Position numbers and translations under genes: made by a program | Notes under the pieces: model-generated | What the model saw: the letters and a program-made list of their open reading frames with translations, nothing else | Told to the model about the DNA's origin: nothing | Databases searched by the model: none | Assembly: GCF_007828035.1 (NCBI RefSeq) | Contig: NZ_VITV01000003.1 | Location: 62,001 to 126,000, forward strand | Direction: 5' to 3' | DNA: 64,000 bases | Source of the DNA: Nitrospirillum amazonense | Lineage (GTDB): Bacteria; Pseudomonadota; Alphaproteobacteria; Azospirillales; Azospirillaceae | Part shown: piece by piece, positions 50,898 to 60,134 of the stretch | Position numbering within the stretch: position 1 is the first letter of the stretch | How the letters are laid out: the number at the start of each line of letters is the position of its first letter

Positions 50898-53018
50898 TTA
50901 TATAGGAACGCCGTCCGAGGGGCAAGGGAAAAGGTGGTCTGCCCGCATCCCCGTCAGCGCCAGCAGACGTTGCGCCGCCAGGGCGACGCAGCCCGCCGCC
51001 GCCGGCCCTTGCGGCGCCGCCGGGATGACGGCCATGGTGTTGAACCACGGCCGCGCGCCGGCGCCAAACATGGACCAGTCATGGTCGGTGCCCAGGCGCC
51101 AGCAGGGCACACCCAGCGCCCCCGCCAGTTCCCCCACCGCCGTGGGCGCGGTGATCACCAGGTCCAGTGCGGCGGTCAGGGCGGCCACCCCCTCGATATC
51201 CTCGCGCAAATCCAGGTCGGGCCAGCGGTGCAGGGTCAGGCCCAGGGCCTGCTCCACCGGCCGCAGCTCCTCCTCCGGCGCGCTGTATTGCAGGGTGATG
51301 GGAATGATGCCGGGCAGGGTCAGCACCGGGGCGTAGTCGGCCAGGGTGGTGTAGGCGCCGTCGCGGTCGCCGCGCCGGATGCCGCTGCGCCAGCTGATGC
51401 CCACGCGCAGGCCGGGACCCAGCTGGTCCAGCCGGTCCCGCCACAGCGCGGCCAGATCCGGGCGCGGGGCCAGGAAGGGGGCGCCACCGTGCCAGTCGGC
51501 CAGGCGGGGGCGCAGCAATCCAGCCAGGCTGCCCATGGGCAGGTGCAGGTCCATGTCCGTGAGCGTGGGTGCACCGGGGGCGGAGGTTGGGGCCCGCACC
51601 ACCACGCCCGGCAGGGCGCGGCCGATCAGGCCCACCAGGCGCGGCGCGCACTCCACCACCAGCTGCCCACCCTCCGCCGCCACCCGCCGGTGCAGGTCGG
51701 GCAGCAGGCTGGCGAACAGGATCTCATCCCCCAGGCCCTGTTCCCCCCACACCAGCAGGCGCTTGCCTGCCAGGCTCCCGCCCCGCCATTGCGGAACGGG
51801 GAAGGGGCGCCAGAAGGGGGCCAGCTGCCGCCCGCGCCAGCGCGCCTCGTAATCCGGCCAGCCGCTGGCCAGATCCCCGGCGGCCAGGCGGGTGGTGCCC
51901 AGGCAATAGCGGGCGTCGGCATGATCGGGGTTGAGGGCCAGCGCCTGGCGGTACAAGGCCTCCGCCTCATCCTGGCGGGCCAGGGCCTGCACCGTGGTGG
52001 CCAGGTTGTGGACGATTTCCGCGTCATCGGGCGTCACGGCCAGCGCCGCGCGGAAATGGCGCTCCGCCTCCGTCAGGCGGCCCAGGCGCTGCAGGATGGT
52101 GCCCAGCACATCCAGCGTGGCGCCATGGCCGGGGCGCAGCGCCAGCGCCCGCTCGGCATGCGACAGTGCCTGGCGCAACAGACCGGGGTCGCGCACCAAT
52201 AGGTCGCTGGCCATCACGCGGGCCAGGTTCAGGTGGGCGTCGGCGTCGTCGGGCGCCAGGGTTACCGCCTGGCGCAGGCAGGCCGTGGCCTCATCCGTCC
52301 GATCCTGCGCCTGCAGCGCCGCGCCCAGATTGTTCAACGCGTCGGCATGGGCCGCGTCCAGCGCCAGGGCCTGGCGCAACGCCGTCTCCGCCCCCGCCAG
52401 GTCGCCCATGGCCATCAGCGTCTTGCCCAGGTTGACCTGCGCCAGGATCAGGCGCGGGTTCAGCGCCAGGGCGCGGCGGTAATGGCCGGCGGCCTCATCC
52501 AGCCGTTCCTGCGCCTGGCGGGCATATCCCAGACTGTTGTGGGCGTTGGCATAGTCCGGCTTCAGAGCGATGGCGCTCTCATAATGGGTGACGGCCTCGT
52601 CAAGGCGGCCCAGGTTCTTCAGCGCGTTGCCGAGGGTGGTGTGCGCCTCCGGCTGGTCGGGCTTGAGCGCCAGGGCGCGGCGCAAGGCCGCCACGGCGTC
52701 GGCCGGCCGGTTCAGGGTCAGCAGCACGGTGCCCAGCGCGGCCTGCATGTGCGGGGCGTCGCCCTTCGCGGCCACGGCCTGGCCCAGCAGGTCGGCGGCG
52801 TCGGCATGCCGGCCGGTCTGGTGGTGGATCACGCCCAGCAGGTACAGCGCGTCGGCATGGCGGGGGGCTTGCGCCAGCACCTTGCGGTAGGCCGCCTCAG
52901 CCTCCGCCAGGCGGCCGGCCTGGTGGTACTGCGTCGCCTGGCTGAACAGCATCTGCGCCACCGCCGGCACGGCGGGCGCGCCCTGCTTCTTGTCCAGGCG
53001 GCGCTGGTTGCGGTTCAT
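50898..53018 (-). CDS. TPR protein with a C-terminal glycosyltransferase-like domain
   Basis: 706 residues from ATG 53018; the frame upstream is arginine-rich and not family-like. Residues about 25-430 are around ten tetratricopeptide repeats (for example EAVTHYESAIALKPDYANAHN). The C-terminal 270 residues (LLVWGEQGLGDEILFASLLP, then ITAPTAVGELAGALGVPCW) look like the GT-B, heptosyltransferase/GT9-like domain commonly found behind TPR arrays in magnetospirilla and azospirilla. It may glycosylate surface or flagellar proteins. It lies between rpsF and the divergent PLD gene. Confidence 0.8.
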   Translation of the reverse strand: MNRNQRRLDKKQGAPAVPAVAQMLFSQATQYHQAGRLAEAEAAYRKVLAQAPRHADALYLLGVIHHQTGRHADAADLLGQAVAAKGDAPHMQAALGTVLLTLNRPADAVAALRRALALKPDQPEAHTTLGNALKNLGRLDEAVTHYESAIALKPDYANAHNSLGYARQAQERLDEAAGHYRRALALNPRLILAQVNLGKTLMAMGDLAGAETALRQALALDAAHADALNNLGAALQAQDRTDEATACLRQAVTLAPDDADAHLNLARVMASDLLVRDPGLLRQALSHAERALALRPGHGATLDVLGTILQRLGRLTEAERHFRAALAVTPDDAEIVHNLATTVQALARQDEAEALYRQALALNPDHADARYCLGTTRLAAGDLASGWPDYEARWRGRQLAPFWRPFPVPQWRGGSLAGKRLLVWGEQGLGDEILFASLLPDLHRRVAAEGGQLVVECAPRLVGLIGRALPGVVVRAPTSAPGAPTLTDMDLHLPMGSLAGLLRPRLADWHGGAPFLAPRPDLAALWRDRLDQLGPGLRVGISWRSGIRRGDRDGAYTTLADYAPVLTLPGIIPITLQYSAPEEELRPVEQALGLTLHRWPDLDLREDIEGVAALTAALDLVITAPTAVGELAGALGVPCWRLGTDHDWSMFGAGARPWFNTMAVIPAAPQGPAAAGCVALAAQRLLALTGMRADHLFPCPSDGVPI

Positions 53019-53208
53019 GTCGTTTCCCCACGCGATGACAGGCCGCAGACTAGCCTGCCGACGGCCCCCCCGTCGATGGCGCCGCGGTTTCCAGGCCCAA
53101 CCCTCCAAACTCTACCCGAGGAAGTACATCGACAGGCGTGCACGCTATGGTCGTGACCGTCACATCCCGGGCGCACCATGACCTCTCCTAACGTGACGGA
53201 GGTCGCCC

Positions 53209-55143
53209 ATGTCTCAGGTTCCCGCACGCGCCTGGTGCAACAACGAAGTGGCCTATCTGGCGTGGCGCCCGGCCACGCGCATCGACGGCCTGCTGGGCTT
53301 CATGGTCACGCGCGTGCATGCCGATGGGGAGCGCCGGCTGCTGCCCACCTGGGTGGCGTTCACGGACCAGTCCAACCCGAACTGGCAGCAGCAGGACACC
53401 AGCGTCTGGCCCATTCAGAAATTCTCCTGGCGCGACCTGACCCTGCGGCGCAGCCGCGACAGCCTGTCGATACGCCAGCCCTTCACCTGCCATTATGAGA
53501 TCATCCCCGTCGGCTTTGAGGCACCAGGCCGTGAACCGGTGGCCGACTGGGTCAAGCGGACGGAGACGTTCAGCAGCGCGCAGCCCGGTGCCTATACGGG
53601 GACGCCGCGGCCGCTGTTCATCTGCGGCGACGCGGTGGTGACCAACCCCATCACCGTCACCTGGACCTATGATGATTTCACCGCCGTCTTCACCAACGGC
53701 ATCCTGTCGACGCAGAATCTGCGCCAGCAATTGCACACCCCCGCCGGCCAGGCGCCCAGCAAGGGCTATGTCCTGAACCAGGTGCGGCAGCCGGGCAACG
53801 CCATCCGCACCTTCCTGACCGGGGACGTGTTGCCCACCCTGACCGATTTCCTGGAACAGGTGGGACCGACCGACAAGGTCTATGCCGCCCTTTATGAACT
53901 GTCGGACCAGGAACTGGTGGCGGGCCTGACCGGGCTGGGCGACCGCCTGCACCCGATCCTGTCGACAGCGGGGGAGGCGACGAAGACCAACCCCGTCTGG
54001 GACCGCACCAACCAGGCGGCGCGCCAAACCCTGCGCGGCACGGCGGGGGAGGTCATCGACCGGCTGTTCAACAACAGCGCCCATATCGGCCACAACAAGT
54101 TCCTGGTGCGCACCGACGCGGGCGACCGGCCGCTGGCCCTGCTGACCGGCAGCACCAACTGGACGCCCACGGGCCTGTGCACCCAGTCCAACAACACCAT
54201 CATCACCCACAACGCCACCCTGGCGCAGGTCTACCTGGATTACTGGAACCGGCTGAAGGCGGACACGGCCAGCTTCCCGGTGCAGGCGGACACCGGCGCG
54301 CCCAACCACAATGTCCAGCGAAAGCCCCTGCGCCGGGCCGACGGCCACGCCTATCCGGATTCTACCAGCAACCCCCGCGTCTGGTGCGCGCCGACCACCT
54401 TGGCTACCACCAAGACGTCGGCCACGCCGCCGGATCTGGCCGACGTCTTCCAGCTGATGGACCAGGCGCAGCACGCCATCCTGTTCCTGACCTTCTACCC
54501 CTCCGTCGAAGGCAAGCAGAGCATCATCGAGGCGGCGGTGGACCTGGGCAAGCAGCGGCCCGAGCTGATGGTCATGGGCGCTGTCAGCAGCCCGCAGGCC
54601 CTGCCCATCGAGGGGGATGCCAGCGGCAGCGATGACACGGGCGACGATACGGATGCCCAGGGCGCCCAGGGGGCGAAAATCCCCAAGCCCTCCGTCTACG
54701 CGCCCAAGGACGCGCCGCAGGTGCTGGTGGTGCGCGCCGCCGCCGTCGACATGCCCACGGGCGACCTGCAGCCCGAGCTGCTGACCGCCGGGGCCGCCAT
54801 CATCCACGACAAGATCGTGGTGATCGACCCCTTCTCCCCCAACTGCGTTGTCATCACCGGCAGCCACAACCTGGGCTACAAGGCCTCCTACGCCAACGAC
54901 GACAACCTGCTGATCATCCAGGGCAACCAGCCGCTGGCCCAGGCCTATGCCGTGCATGTCCTGGACGTCTATGAGCACTACCGCCAGCGCGCCATCCTGG
55001 AAGAGCGGGAGCGGGACGCCCTGCTGAAGGGACAGCCGGCCCCCAGCACCCCGCAAGGCGGTTTCCTGTCCACCAACGACCAGTGGCAGGACGCCTACCT
55101 GTCCGGGGACAAGGGCAAGGAGCTGGACTACTTCCTCAGCTGA
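53209..55143 (+). CDS. Phospholipase D-like protein with two HKD motifs
   Basis: 644 residues from ATG 53209 (GGAGG 6 nt upstream). Two HxK motifs: HNKFLVRTDAGDRPLALLTG with GSTN (about 302-325), and IHDKIVVIDPF with GSHNLG (about 537-560). This two-motif design is typical of the PLD superfamily (phosphodiester hydrolysis or transfer). No signal peptide is visible. The N-terminal about 180 residues (CNNEVAYLAWRPATRIDGLLGF) are a separate, unassigned beta-rich domain. An Asp/Ser-rich linker (GDASGSDDTGDDTDAQGAQ) interrupts the second half. It could be an exported effector or a defence nuclease-like enzyme. Confidence 0.8.
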   Translation: MSQVPARAWCNNEVAYLAWRPATRIDGLLGFMVTRVHADGERRLLPTWVAFTDQSNPNWQQQDTSVWPIQKFSWRDLTLRRSRDSLSIRQPFTCHYEIIPVGFEAPGREPVADWVKRTETFSSAQPGAYTGTPRPLFICGDAVVTNPITVTWTYDDFTAVFTNGILSTQNLRQQLHTPAGQAPSKGYVLNQVRQPGNAIRTFLTGDVLPTLTDFLEQVGPTDKVYAALYELSDQELVAGLTGLGDRLHPILSTAGEATKTNPVWDRTNQAARQTLRGTAGEVIDRLFNNSAHIGHNKFLVRTDAGDRPLALLTGSTNWTPTGLCTQSNNTIITHNATLAQVYLDYWNRLKADTASFPVQADTGAPNHNVQRKPLRRADGHAYPDSTSNPRVWCAPTTLATTKTSATPPDLADVFQLMDQAQHAILFLTFYPSVEGKQSIIEAAVDLGKQRPELMVMGAVSSPQALPIEGDASGSDDTGDDTDAQGAQGAKIPKPSVYAPKDAPQVLVVRAAAVDMPTGDLQPELLTAGAAIIHDKIVVIDPFSPNCVVITGSHNLGYKASYANDDNLLIIQGNQPLAQAYAVHVLDVYEHYRQRAILEERERDALLKGQPAPSTPQGGFLSTNDQWQDAYLSGDKGKELDYFLS

Positions 55144-57619
55144 CGCCCTTGGCGGGAGGGGAGCGCCGGCGGCGAACCAGCAGCAGGGCGGTCCCGGCCA
55201 CCAGCACGGCCAGGACCGCCGCACCGCCAATCAGCGCCTTGCGGTGGTTCTGCCGGGTCCAGTGATGTGCCTGCCGGGCCGGCGCCCGCCACCACTCCTT
55301 GGCGGCGGCGTCGAAGTCCGGCGCCGGGCAGGCGCGGCCGAAATGGGCCGCCCAGGGCTGGTAGGGGCCGGTCTTCAGGTAGCGCTGATACAGGGCCGCC
55401 ACCCGGCCCTGCGCCTGCCTGTCGCGCTCGATGATGCGGCGGACGACGGATTGCCAGTAGGGATCCTCGATGGTGGCGGGATCGTCGGTCCAGGTGGCGA
55501 TCCTCTGATCCTGCGCATAAGTCACCGCCCAGCACAGGGTGGCGGCATAGGCCTGGCTGGTGTGCGGCAACTGGTCGGCCGCATGCTCGGCGGCATCGGT
55601 GGCGATGAAGCGATAGTGGAAGCGCTGGTCCGGCTGCGGCGCGCTGTCGGCGAAACGCTTGCGCTCCCCATCCGTGACATACGGGGCCCCGGCGGGCGGC
55701 AGCATGGCTTGGCCGATGCCGGCATCGTAGGCGCCCTGCAGGGCGGCCTCGTCCGGCACGCCCTCCGTTCCCATGATCTCCATGCCCTTCGTGCGGGCCA
55801 GTTGCGCCGCCTGGAACCAGGCGCGGGCGCGGCTGGCGGCCCACCAGGCGTTGCCGGCATCGTCCCGCGCATCGAGGTAGGCGCGCGCGTCCTTGGCAAC
55901 GGCCGGGTTGTGATAATAGGCCAGCGCCTCCTTGCCCCGCCCCGCCCGCATCAGGCGGCGGGCCAGCAGGCTGCGCAATGCCAGGGACGCACCCTGGTAG
56001 CGCAGCCGGTCGGCCTCCTCATCGTATTTGTAGCCCACGCCCATGGTGTCCAGGAGGGTGTTGGGCCACTGCTTGTTGTCGACCGTCTGCGTCCAGCCGG
56101 CGACGACGCTGGCCGGCACCTTGGCATCGACATAGGCCTTCAGCTCATCGACGGTCAGCACCCGCTCTGCAATGTGAACCACGTCGCCCCAATAGGTGTC
56201 GGCCATAGGCATCAGTTGGTCCAGCGCCGCCACGTACTCGCCCCGCGCCAGGGCCACGGTGCCGCCTTCACCGGCCAGACGGCCGCGTTCGGCCGCCGAC
56301 AGGGCACCCCCCTGGGGGTCGTCGCCGGTGGCGGGGCCGGTGGCGGGGCCGGTGGCGGGGCCGGTGGCGGGGAAGGCAGCGGACGCCTGGGCGTAGAACT
56401 TGGCTGCCTGCGCCAGGTCGCCCTTCTGCAGGGCCAGCTTGGCCTGGACCCAGTTGGCCAGCGGCCCCGGCTTTATCGCCGCCAGGCGGCCGGCCAGGTC
56501 ATAGTCGCCCTTGCGGTAGGCCAGGGCCGCCAGTTGGTCGGCGGCGGCTGGCGCGGGGCCCCCGGCGTCCCCAATACGGGCCTCCGTCAAGGCGGTGGTC
56601 AGCGCCGCCAGATGCGGGGTCGGTGGGGCCTTGTACGCCTCGCCGGGATCATGGCGGCTGGCGTCCCAGGCCTTGGCCTGGCGCGGCGGATCCTCTTCGA
56701 ACGCCAGCACATGGGCGGCCAGCAGACGCTGCACCAGCGGATCGGTGATGGCGGCCTTCAGGGGCTCGGCATGTTCCAGCAGGTGCAGGGCGATGATGTT
56801 GAGGGACGACACGCCATTATAGGAATCATGGGCCGCTTGCTGGGCGTAGAGGCCGATGGCCTGGGACAGGGCCGCCACGTCCAGCGGTCCGGTCGCCTCA
56901 AGCCGCAGGGTGGCCGGCAGGCTGCCCGCCACCGTGTCGTCATCCGTCTCAGCCGTCGTCACCAGGGACAGCCCCGCTTGCGCCAGGCGCACGCGCGCTT
57001 CCTCACCCAGGCTGGCCACGCCCAGGCCCAGGGGGTCGGGGGCGCCGCCTTGGGCCAGGGCGCGGGCCTTGGCAAAGGCGGCCACCGCCGTGTCCGCCTG
57101 CTCGCGTTTCGCCGCCACCCGGCCCAGCATGTAGGCGGCCCAGACGGCGCGGGGGGCGCCATCGGCCGCCGGCAGGTCCAGGATCGCCTGGAAGCGGGCG
57201 GCGGCCTGGTCCAGCCGGCCGGCCTTATAATCCACGGCGGCGGCGGTGTAGAGGCGCACGGCAGCCGGCAGATTTTCCCCCAGGGCATAGGCCTTGTCGC
57301 CGTTCCCGGCCGCGCGCAGGGCGGCGATCTGGGCCGGCGCGTCGGCCGGCAAGCCGGCCGTTTCGGCGTCGGTGCGCAGCTTGGCCCGGGTATCATCGGT
57401 CGCCCAGCGGTTCTCCACCGCCTTCATCGTGTCGGTGGGCGCTGCCACCAGATGCGCCGCCTCCCAGGCGAAGGGGTTGGCCGGCGTCTCCGCCAGCGTC
57501 ACCTCACGCCGGTCCAGCAATTGCCAGGGGAAGTCCGGCCCGCAGGCGATGGCGATGCCGGCGACACCGGTCAGCAACAGGACGGACAGGGTGAGGACGC
57601 GAGGGCTAGGGGCGGACAT
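55136..57619 (-). CDS. Large periplasmic repeat protein with a C-terminal membrane anchor
   Basis: 827 residues. Signal segment LTLSVLLLTGVAGIAIA is followed by CGPDFPWQLLDRR; the Cys right after could be lipidated, though the lipobox is weak. Most of the chain is helical-repeat (TPR/Sel1-like) with several ALAQ/ARL segments. A Thr-Gly-Pro-Ala repeat (ATGPATGPATGPATG) is encoded by four perfect 12-bp DNA repeats at 56325-56372. The C-terminus has a membrane helix (LIGGAAVLAVLVAGTALLLV) and a basic end. The start overlaps the DUF3142 gene stop by 14 bp, so the two are coupled. Function unknown. Confidence 0.7.
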   Translation of the reverse strand: MSAPSPRVLTLSVLLLTGVAGIAIACGPDFPWQLLDRREVTLAETPANPFAWEAAHLVAAPTDTMKAVENRWATDDTRAKLRTDAETAGLPADAPAQIAALRAAGNGDKAYALGENLPAAVRLYTAAAVDYKAGRLDQAAARFQAILDLPAADGAPRAVWAAYMLGRVAAKREQADTAVAAFAKARALAQGGAPDPLGLGVASLGEEARVRLAQAGLSLVTTAETDDDTVAGSLPATLRLEATGPLDVAALSQAIGLYAQQAAHDSYNGVSSLNIIALHLLEHAEPLKAAITDPLVQRLLAAHVLAFEEDPPRQAKAWDASRHDPGEAYKAPPTPHLAALTTALTEARIGDAGGPAPAAADQLAALAYRKGDYDLAGRLAAIKPGPLANWVQAKLALQKGDLAQAAKFYAQASAAFPATGPATGPATGPATGDDPQGGALSAAERGRLAGEGGTVALARGEYVAALDQLMPMADTYWGDVVHIAERVLTVDELKAYVDAKVPASVVAGWTQTVDNKQWPNTLLDTMGVGYKYDEEADRLRYQGASLALRSLLARRLMRAGRGKEALAYYHNPAVAKDARAYLDARDDAGNAWWAASRARAWFQAAQLARTKGMEIMGTEGVPDEAALQGAYDAGIGQAMLPPAGAPYVTDGERKRFADSAPQPDQRFHYRFIATDAAEHAADQLPHTSQAYAATLCWAVTYAQDQRIATWTDDPATIEDPYWQSVVRRIIERDRQAQGRVAALYQRYLKTGPYQPWAAHFGRACPAPDFDAAAKEWWRAPARQAHHWTRQNHRKALIGGAAVLAVLVAGTALLLVRRRRSPPAKGVS
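56325..56372. repeat. Four perfect 12-bp tandem repeats in a coding region
   Basis: Unit CCGGTGGCGGGG in four contiguous copies; in frame it adds TGPA units to the periplasmic protein. Confidence 0.85.
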
Positions 57620-58895
57620 GGATCACCAGCGGTGAGGGGGAATCGGGGCAGCGCAGCCAGCCCACCGCCCGGCGCTCCCCGGGCGGCAGCAGGCCGGGGG
57701 ACAGGCGCACTAGGCGGGGTTGGGGGGCCAGGGGATCGCGGGCATAGCCGTTGGCACCGTCGCCCAGGGGGCACGCAGCCGGCAGGTCCAGGCCGGCGGG
57801 CACCTCGGCATCGGCGGCACCGTCATTGACCAGTACCAGGGATGACAGGCCGGGCGTCGCCGTGGCCTCGGCCCGCACGACGATATGGCCGATGGGCGTC
57901 TTCCCCCGCGCCACGGCTGCCCAGGTGACCAGCGACCAGGCGCGGCGATCCTCGGCGGTGGGCAGGCGGAACCAGGCGATGCCTTTGAGGTTGGGCGGCG
58001 CCTCGGCGCGTAAGGTCTTCAGGAAGGCGGCCACGTCAGCGGGCCGGGCCATCAGCTCCGCGGCATGCGCGCCGCCGCCCAGCAGGGGCGTTTCCCCTTC
58101 CACCGTCGCCAGGCTGTCGTCGGCGTCCCAGCTGACCCGCGCGCCATAGTCGGGCAGCGCCACGCGGAAGGGCGAGCCGAAGTGCTGCCCGTAGGCCGCG
58201 ACCCAGCGGGCGGCCTGGGCCGGGTTGAACAGCCCGTCGGTGGGGGCGGCCACGGCATGGACCTGCAGCACCACCTCATCGGGCACCGCCACCACGTCGG
58301 CCAGCGCAGGGGCCGGCAGCCAGGTGGGCAGGGCGGTGATGGACAGGCGCGTGCCGCCCAAGTCCCCGCGACTTGGTCCCCCGCCGCCCAGCCGCGCGCG
58401 CAGGTCCGTCAGGAAGCGGGCATAGAAGGGCAGACGCGCTGTCGGGCAGTCATGGTCGATCTCCAGCCCCGCCACCGCGACTCCGGCCTCGCGCCAGCGT
58501 TCCAGCGGCGCCAGGGCCGCCGCCACCAGGGGGGCGGAATCGGTATCGCTCAACCGGCCGTCAATGCGCACCACCAGGATGACCGGCCGGCCGGCCAGAT
58601 GCGCGCGCAGGGCCTCCAACCGCGCATCGTTCAGCAGCGCGGGGGCCACGCGCCCCTCCGCCGAGACCTCCGACGCCAGCACACGCCAGGCGGCGACGTC
58701 GGGCGCCGCCTGGTCCATGGCCTGACCCAGCGCGGACGTCCAGGCGCGCTGCCAGACATAGATGTCGTTGGGCAAGGGGGTAGGCAATGGACCCAAATGG
58801 GGCGCAGGGTGGGACGGCATCAGGCCCGCGGCCGCCGCGCCGGCGCAGATCAGGAACAGGGCGGCCAGAAGGATCCGGGGCCTGGGCAGGGGCAT
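57606..58895 (-). CDS. DUF3142-like exported protein
   Basis: 429 residues from ATG 58895. Signal peptide RPRILLAALFLICAGAAAAG. The mature start DIYVWQRAWTSALGQAMDQ plus VILVVRIDGRLSD and a repeated (beta/alpha) pattern (GVAVAGLEIDHDCPTARLPFYARFL) fit the DUF3142 family, a TIM-barrel-like domain of unknown activity. The Asp-Glu pair in LEIDHD and the later VALPDYGARV are candidate active-site strands. First gene of the pair with the 827-residue protein; they overlap by 14 bp. Confidence 0.7.
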   Translation of the reverse strand: MPLPRPRILLAALFLICAGAAAAGLMPSHPAPHLGPLPTPLPNDIYVWQRAWTSALGQAMDQAAPDVAAWRVLASEVSAEGRVAPALLNDARLEALRAHLAGRPVILVVRIDGRLSDTDSAPLVAAALAPLERWREAGVAVAGLEIDHDCPTARLPFYARFLTDLRARLGGGGPSRGDLGGTRLSITALPTWLPAPALADVVAVPDEVVLQVHAVAAPTDGLFNPAQAARWVAAYGQHFGSPFRVALPDYGARVSWDADDSLATVEGETPLLGGGAHAAELMARPADVAAFLKTLRAEAPPNLKGIAWFRLPTAEDRRAWSLVTWAAVARGKTPIGHIVVRAEATATPGLSSLVLVNDGAADAEVPAGLDLPAACPLGDGANGYARDPLAPQPRLVRLSPGLLPPGERRAVGWLRCPDSPSPLVIHVRP

Positions 58896-59042
58896 GGGAG
58901 GGGGACGGGCGGCAGGGTAGGCTGGACGGACGCATTCTACCGTCGCGCCGGCCCCGCCGAAACGGAATTTCCAAGCCGCCGAAGGTGCGCCTGAAGCTAA
59001 CCTCAAACCCGCCGCCCGACGGTCTCGCCAGAGGGGCGGCTT

Positions 59043-59336
59043 TCAGGAGATAATCGGTGTCACGGGATATATAACAGCTTCAGGTAGGCCTCCTAGCCAC
59101 GTGAGCCCACCCGGACGCCAGAAATTATTTGCCGCGAACTTATTTCCTGTGGGGATGCGGTATCCGGCAGATGCCGGAATGTCCACTCGAACTGGAGAAC
59201 TGCCAAGATATCCTGGATCCAAGCCCAGTAACTGCTCGAGTTTTCCAACGTCTCCGATGGGTTTGGCAATCGCTTCATGCGCTACCGAAGGCGGAATGAC
59301 CCATGTTTCAGTTTTACCGATGATACCGGTGGGCAC
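59043..59336 (-). pseudogene. Orphan C-terminal toxin tail (no good start)
   Basis: 97 codons from a GTG at 59336 with no Shine-Dalgarno; the same frame is open 24 bp further upstream to a TAA. Its sequence (TWVIPPSVAHEAIAKPIGD, then RVDIPASAGYRIPTGN and WLGGLPEAVIYP) looks like the tail of a polymorphic-toxin C-terminal domain and not a stand-alone protein. It follows two immunity-like genes, as displaced toxin tails do in CDI/T6SS loci. Likely a remnant or a recombination donor. Confidence 0.55.
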
Positions 59337-59373
59337 GGATGATTGAATCCCAATAGATCCTTACCATAAGGAG

Positions 59374-59679
59374 CTAATTCTTCTGGGCGTTCACCCTATT
59401 TCTGAAAGCGATCAATGCTGGCGGTTCACCACCTGTGACCTCTATCTGGAATTTGGAGTAAGCGTGCTCGAGGTCGCGATACTTCCGCAGAGTACCTTCA
59501 CTGAAATAATAGTCCCCAGGTATATGTTCGAGCGGCGTCAGAATCCTTCCCGCTTTTGCGTCGGCGCTGACACCCTCGACCGAACCAGCGAAGGATCTCA
59601 CCTCCGGGTCCATTGCGGCATAGCGGCGTGCCGCGTCTTCCAGTTCGAGGGCGAACTGCTTGAGGCGCTCCTGATCCAT
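59374..59679 (-). CDS. Immunity-type protein 2
   Basis: 101 residues from ATG 59679 (AGAAGG 5 nt upstream), not the longer frame starting at 59760. It is a clear paralogue of the gene 127 bp upstream: both share an N-terminal helix with (A/W)RYA, AKAG(R/N)I followed by PLE(H/D)(I/V)PG, then LRKY.DLE..Y..F.I.V near the C-terminus. Small cytosolic helical proteins in tandem after a toxin gene are typically immunity proteins; that role is inferred from context. Confidence 0.65.
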   Translation of the reverse strand: MDQERLKQFALELEDAARRYAAMDPEVRSFAGSVEGVSADAKAGRILTPLEHIPGDYYFSEGTLRKYRDLEHAYSKFQIEVTGGEPPALIAFRNRVNAQKN

Positions 59680-59805
59680 TGTCCTTCTCCCGTAGGAGGC
59701 GGCTTGATAGGGAGCAATGCCAGCCACGCTTTCCCTGCATCCGGATGGCGTGATTGACACCGCTGCTGCACAGCCATGGCCGCCAATGGAAATTTCAATC
59801 CGATA

Positions 59806-60126
59806 TCAGGTTTTCTCCCGTTCAGCCTTCCTTCTAAAAAATTCGTCCCGTATTCTTTTGAATGTCGGATTTTCCGCTTCCACGACCTGAATTTTGAACT
59901 GCGCGTACACATCTTCGAGGTCACTATATTTTCTCAACTTTCCCTCAATGAAAAGCCACGCCCCCGGAACATCTTCGAGAGGTACTATAATATTTCCCGA
60001 CTTCGCCTCTCGAATTATAGGCTCCAATTCCTTCAATAGGGAAGCTGCCTCCGCCTCCTGATTCGCATAACGCCACAGCAACGCTTCTAGATCAGTCGCA
60101 AGTCTCTTTATAAGATCTTGATTCAT
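59806..60126 (-). CDS. Immunity-type protein 1
   Basis: 106 residues from ATG 60126, with AGAGGAAAAA directly upstream. Paralogue of the 101-residue protein that follows. Key shared motif LRKYSDLEDVYAQFKIQV; the charged tail (RIRDEFFRRKAEREKT) is specific to this copy. More AT-rich than the effector body. It lies 8 bp after the stop of the frameshifted effector, as an immunity gene normally does. Confidence 0.65.
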   Translation of the reverse strand: MNQDLIKRLATDLEALLWRYANQEAEAASLLKELEPIIREAKSGNIIVPLEDVPGAWLFIEGKLRKYSDLEDVYAQFKIQVVEAENPTFKRIRDEFFRRKAEREKT

Positions 60127-60134
60127 TTTTTCCT

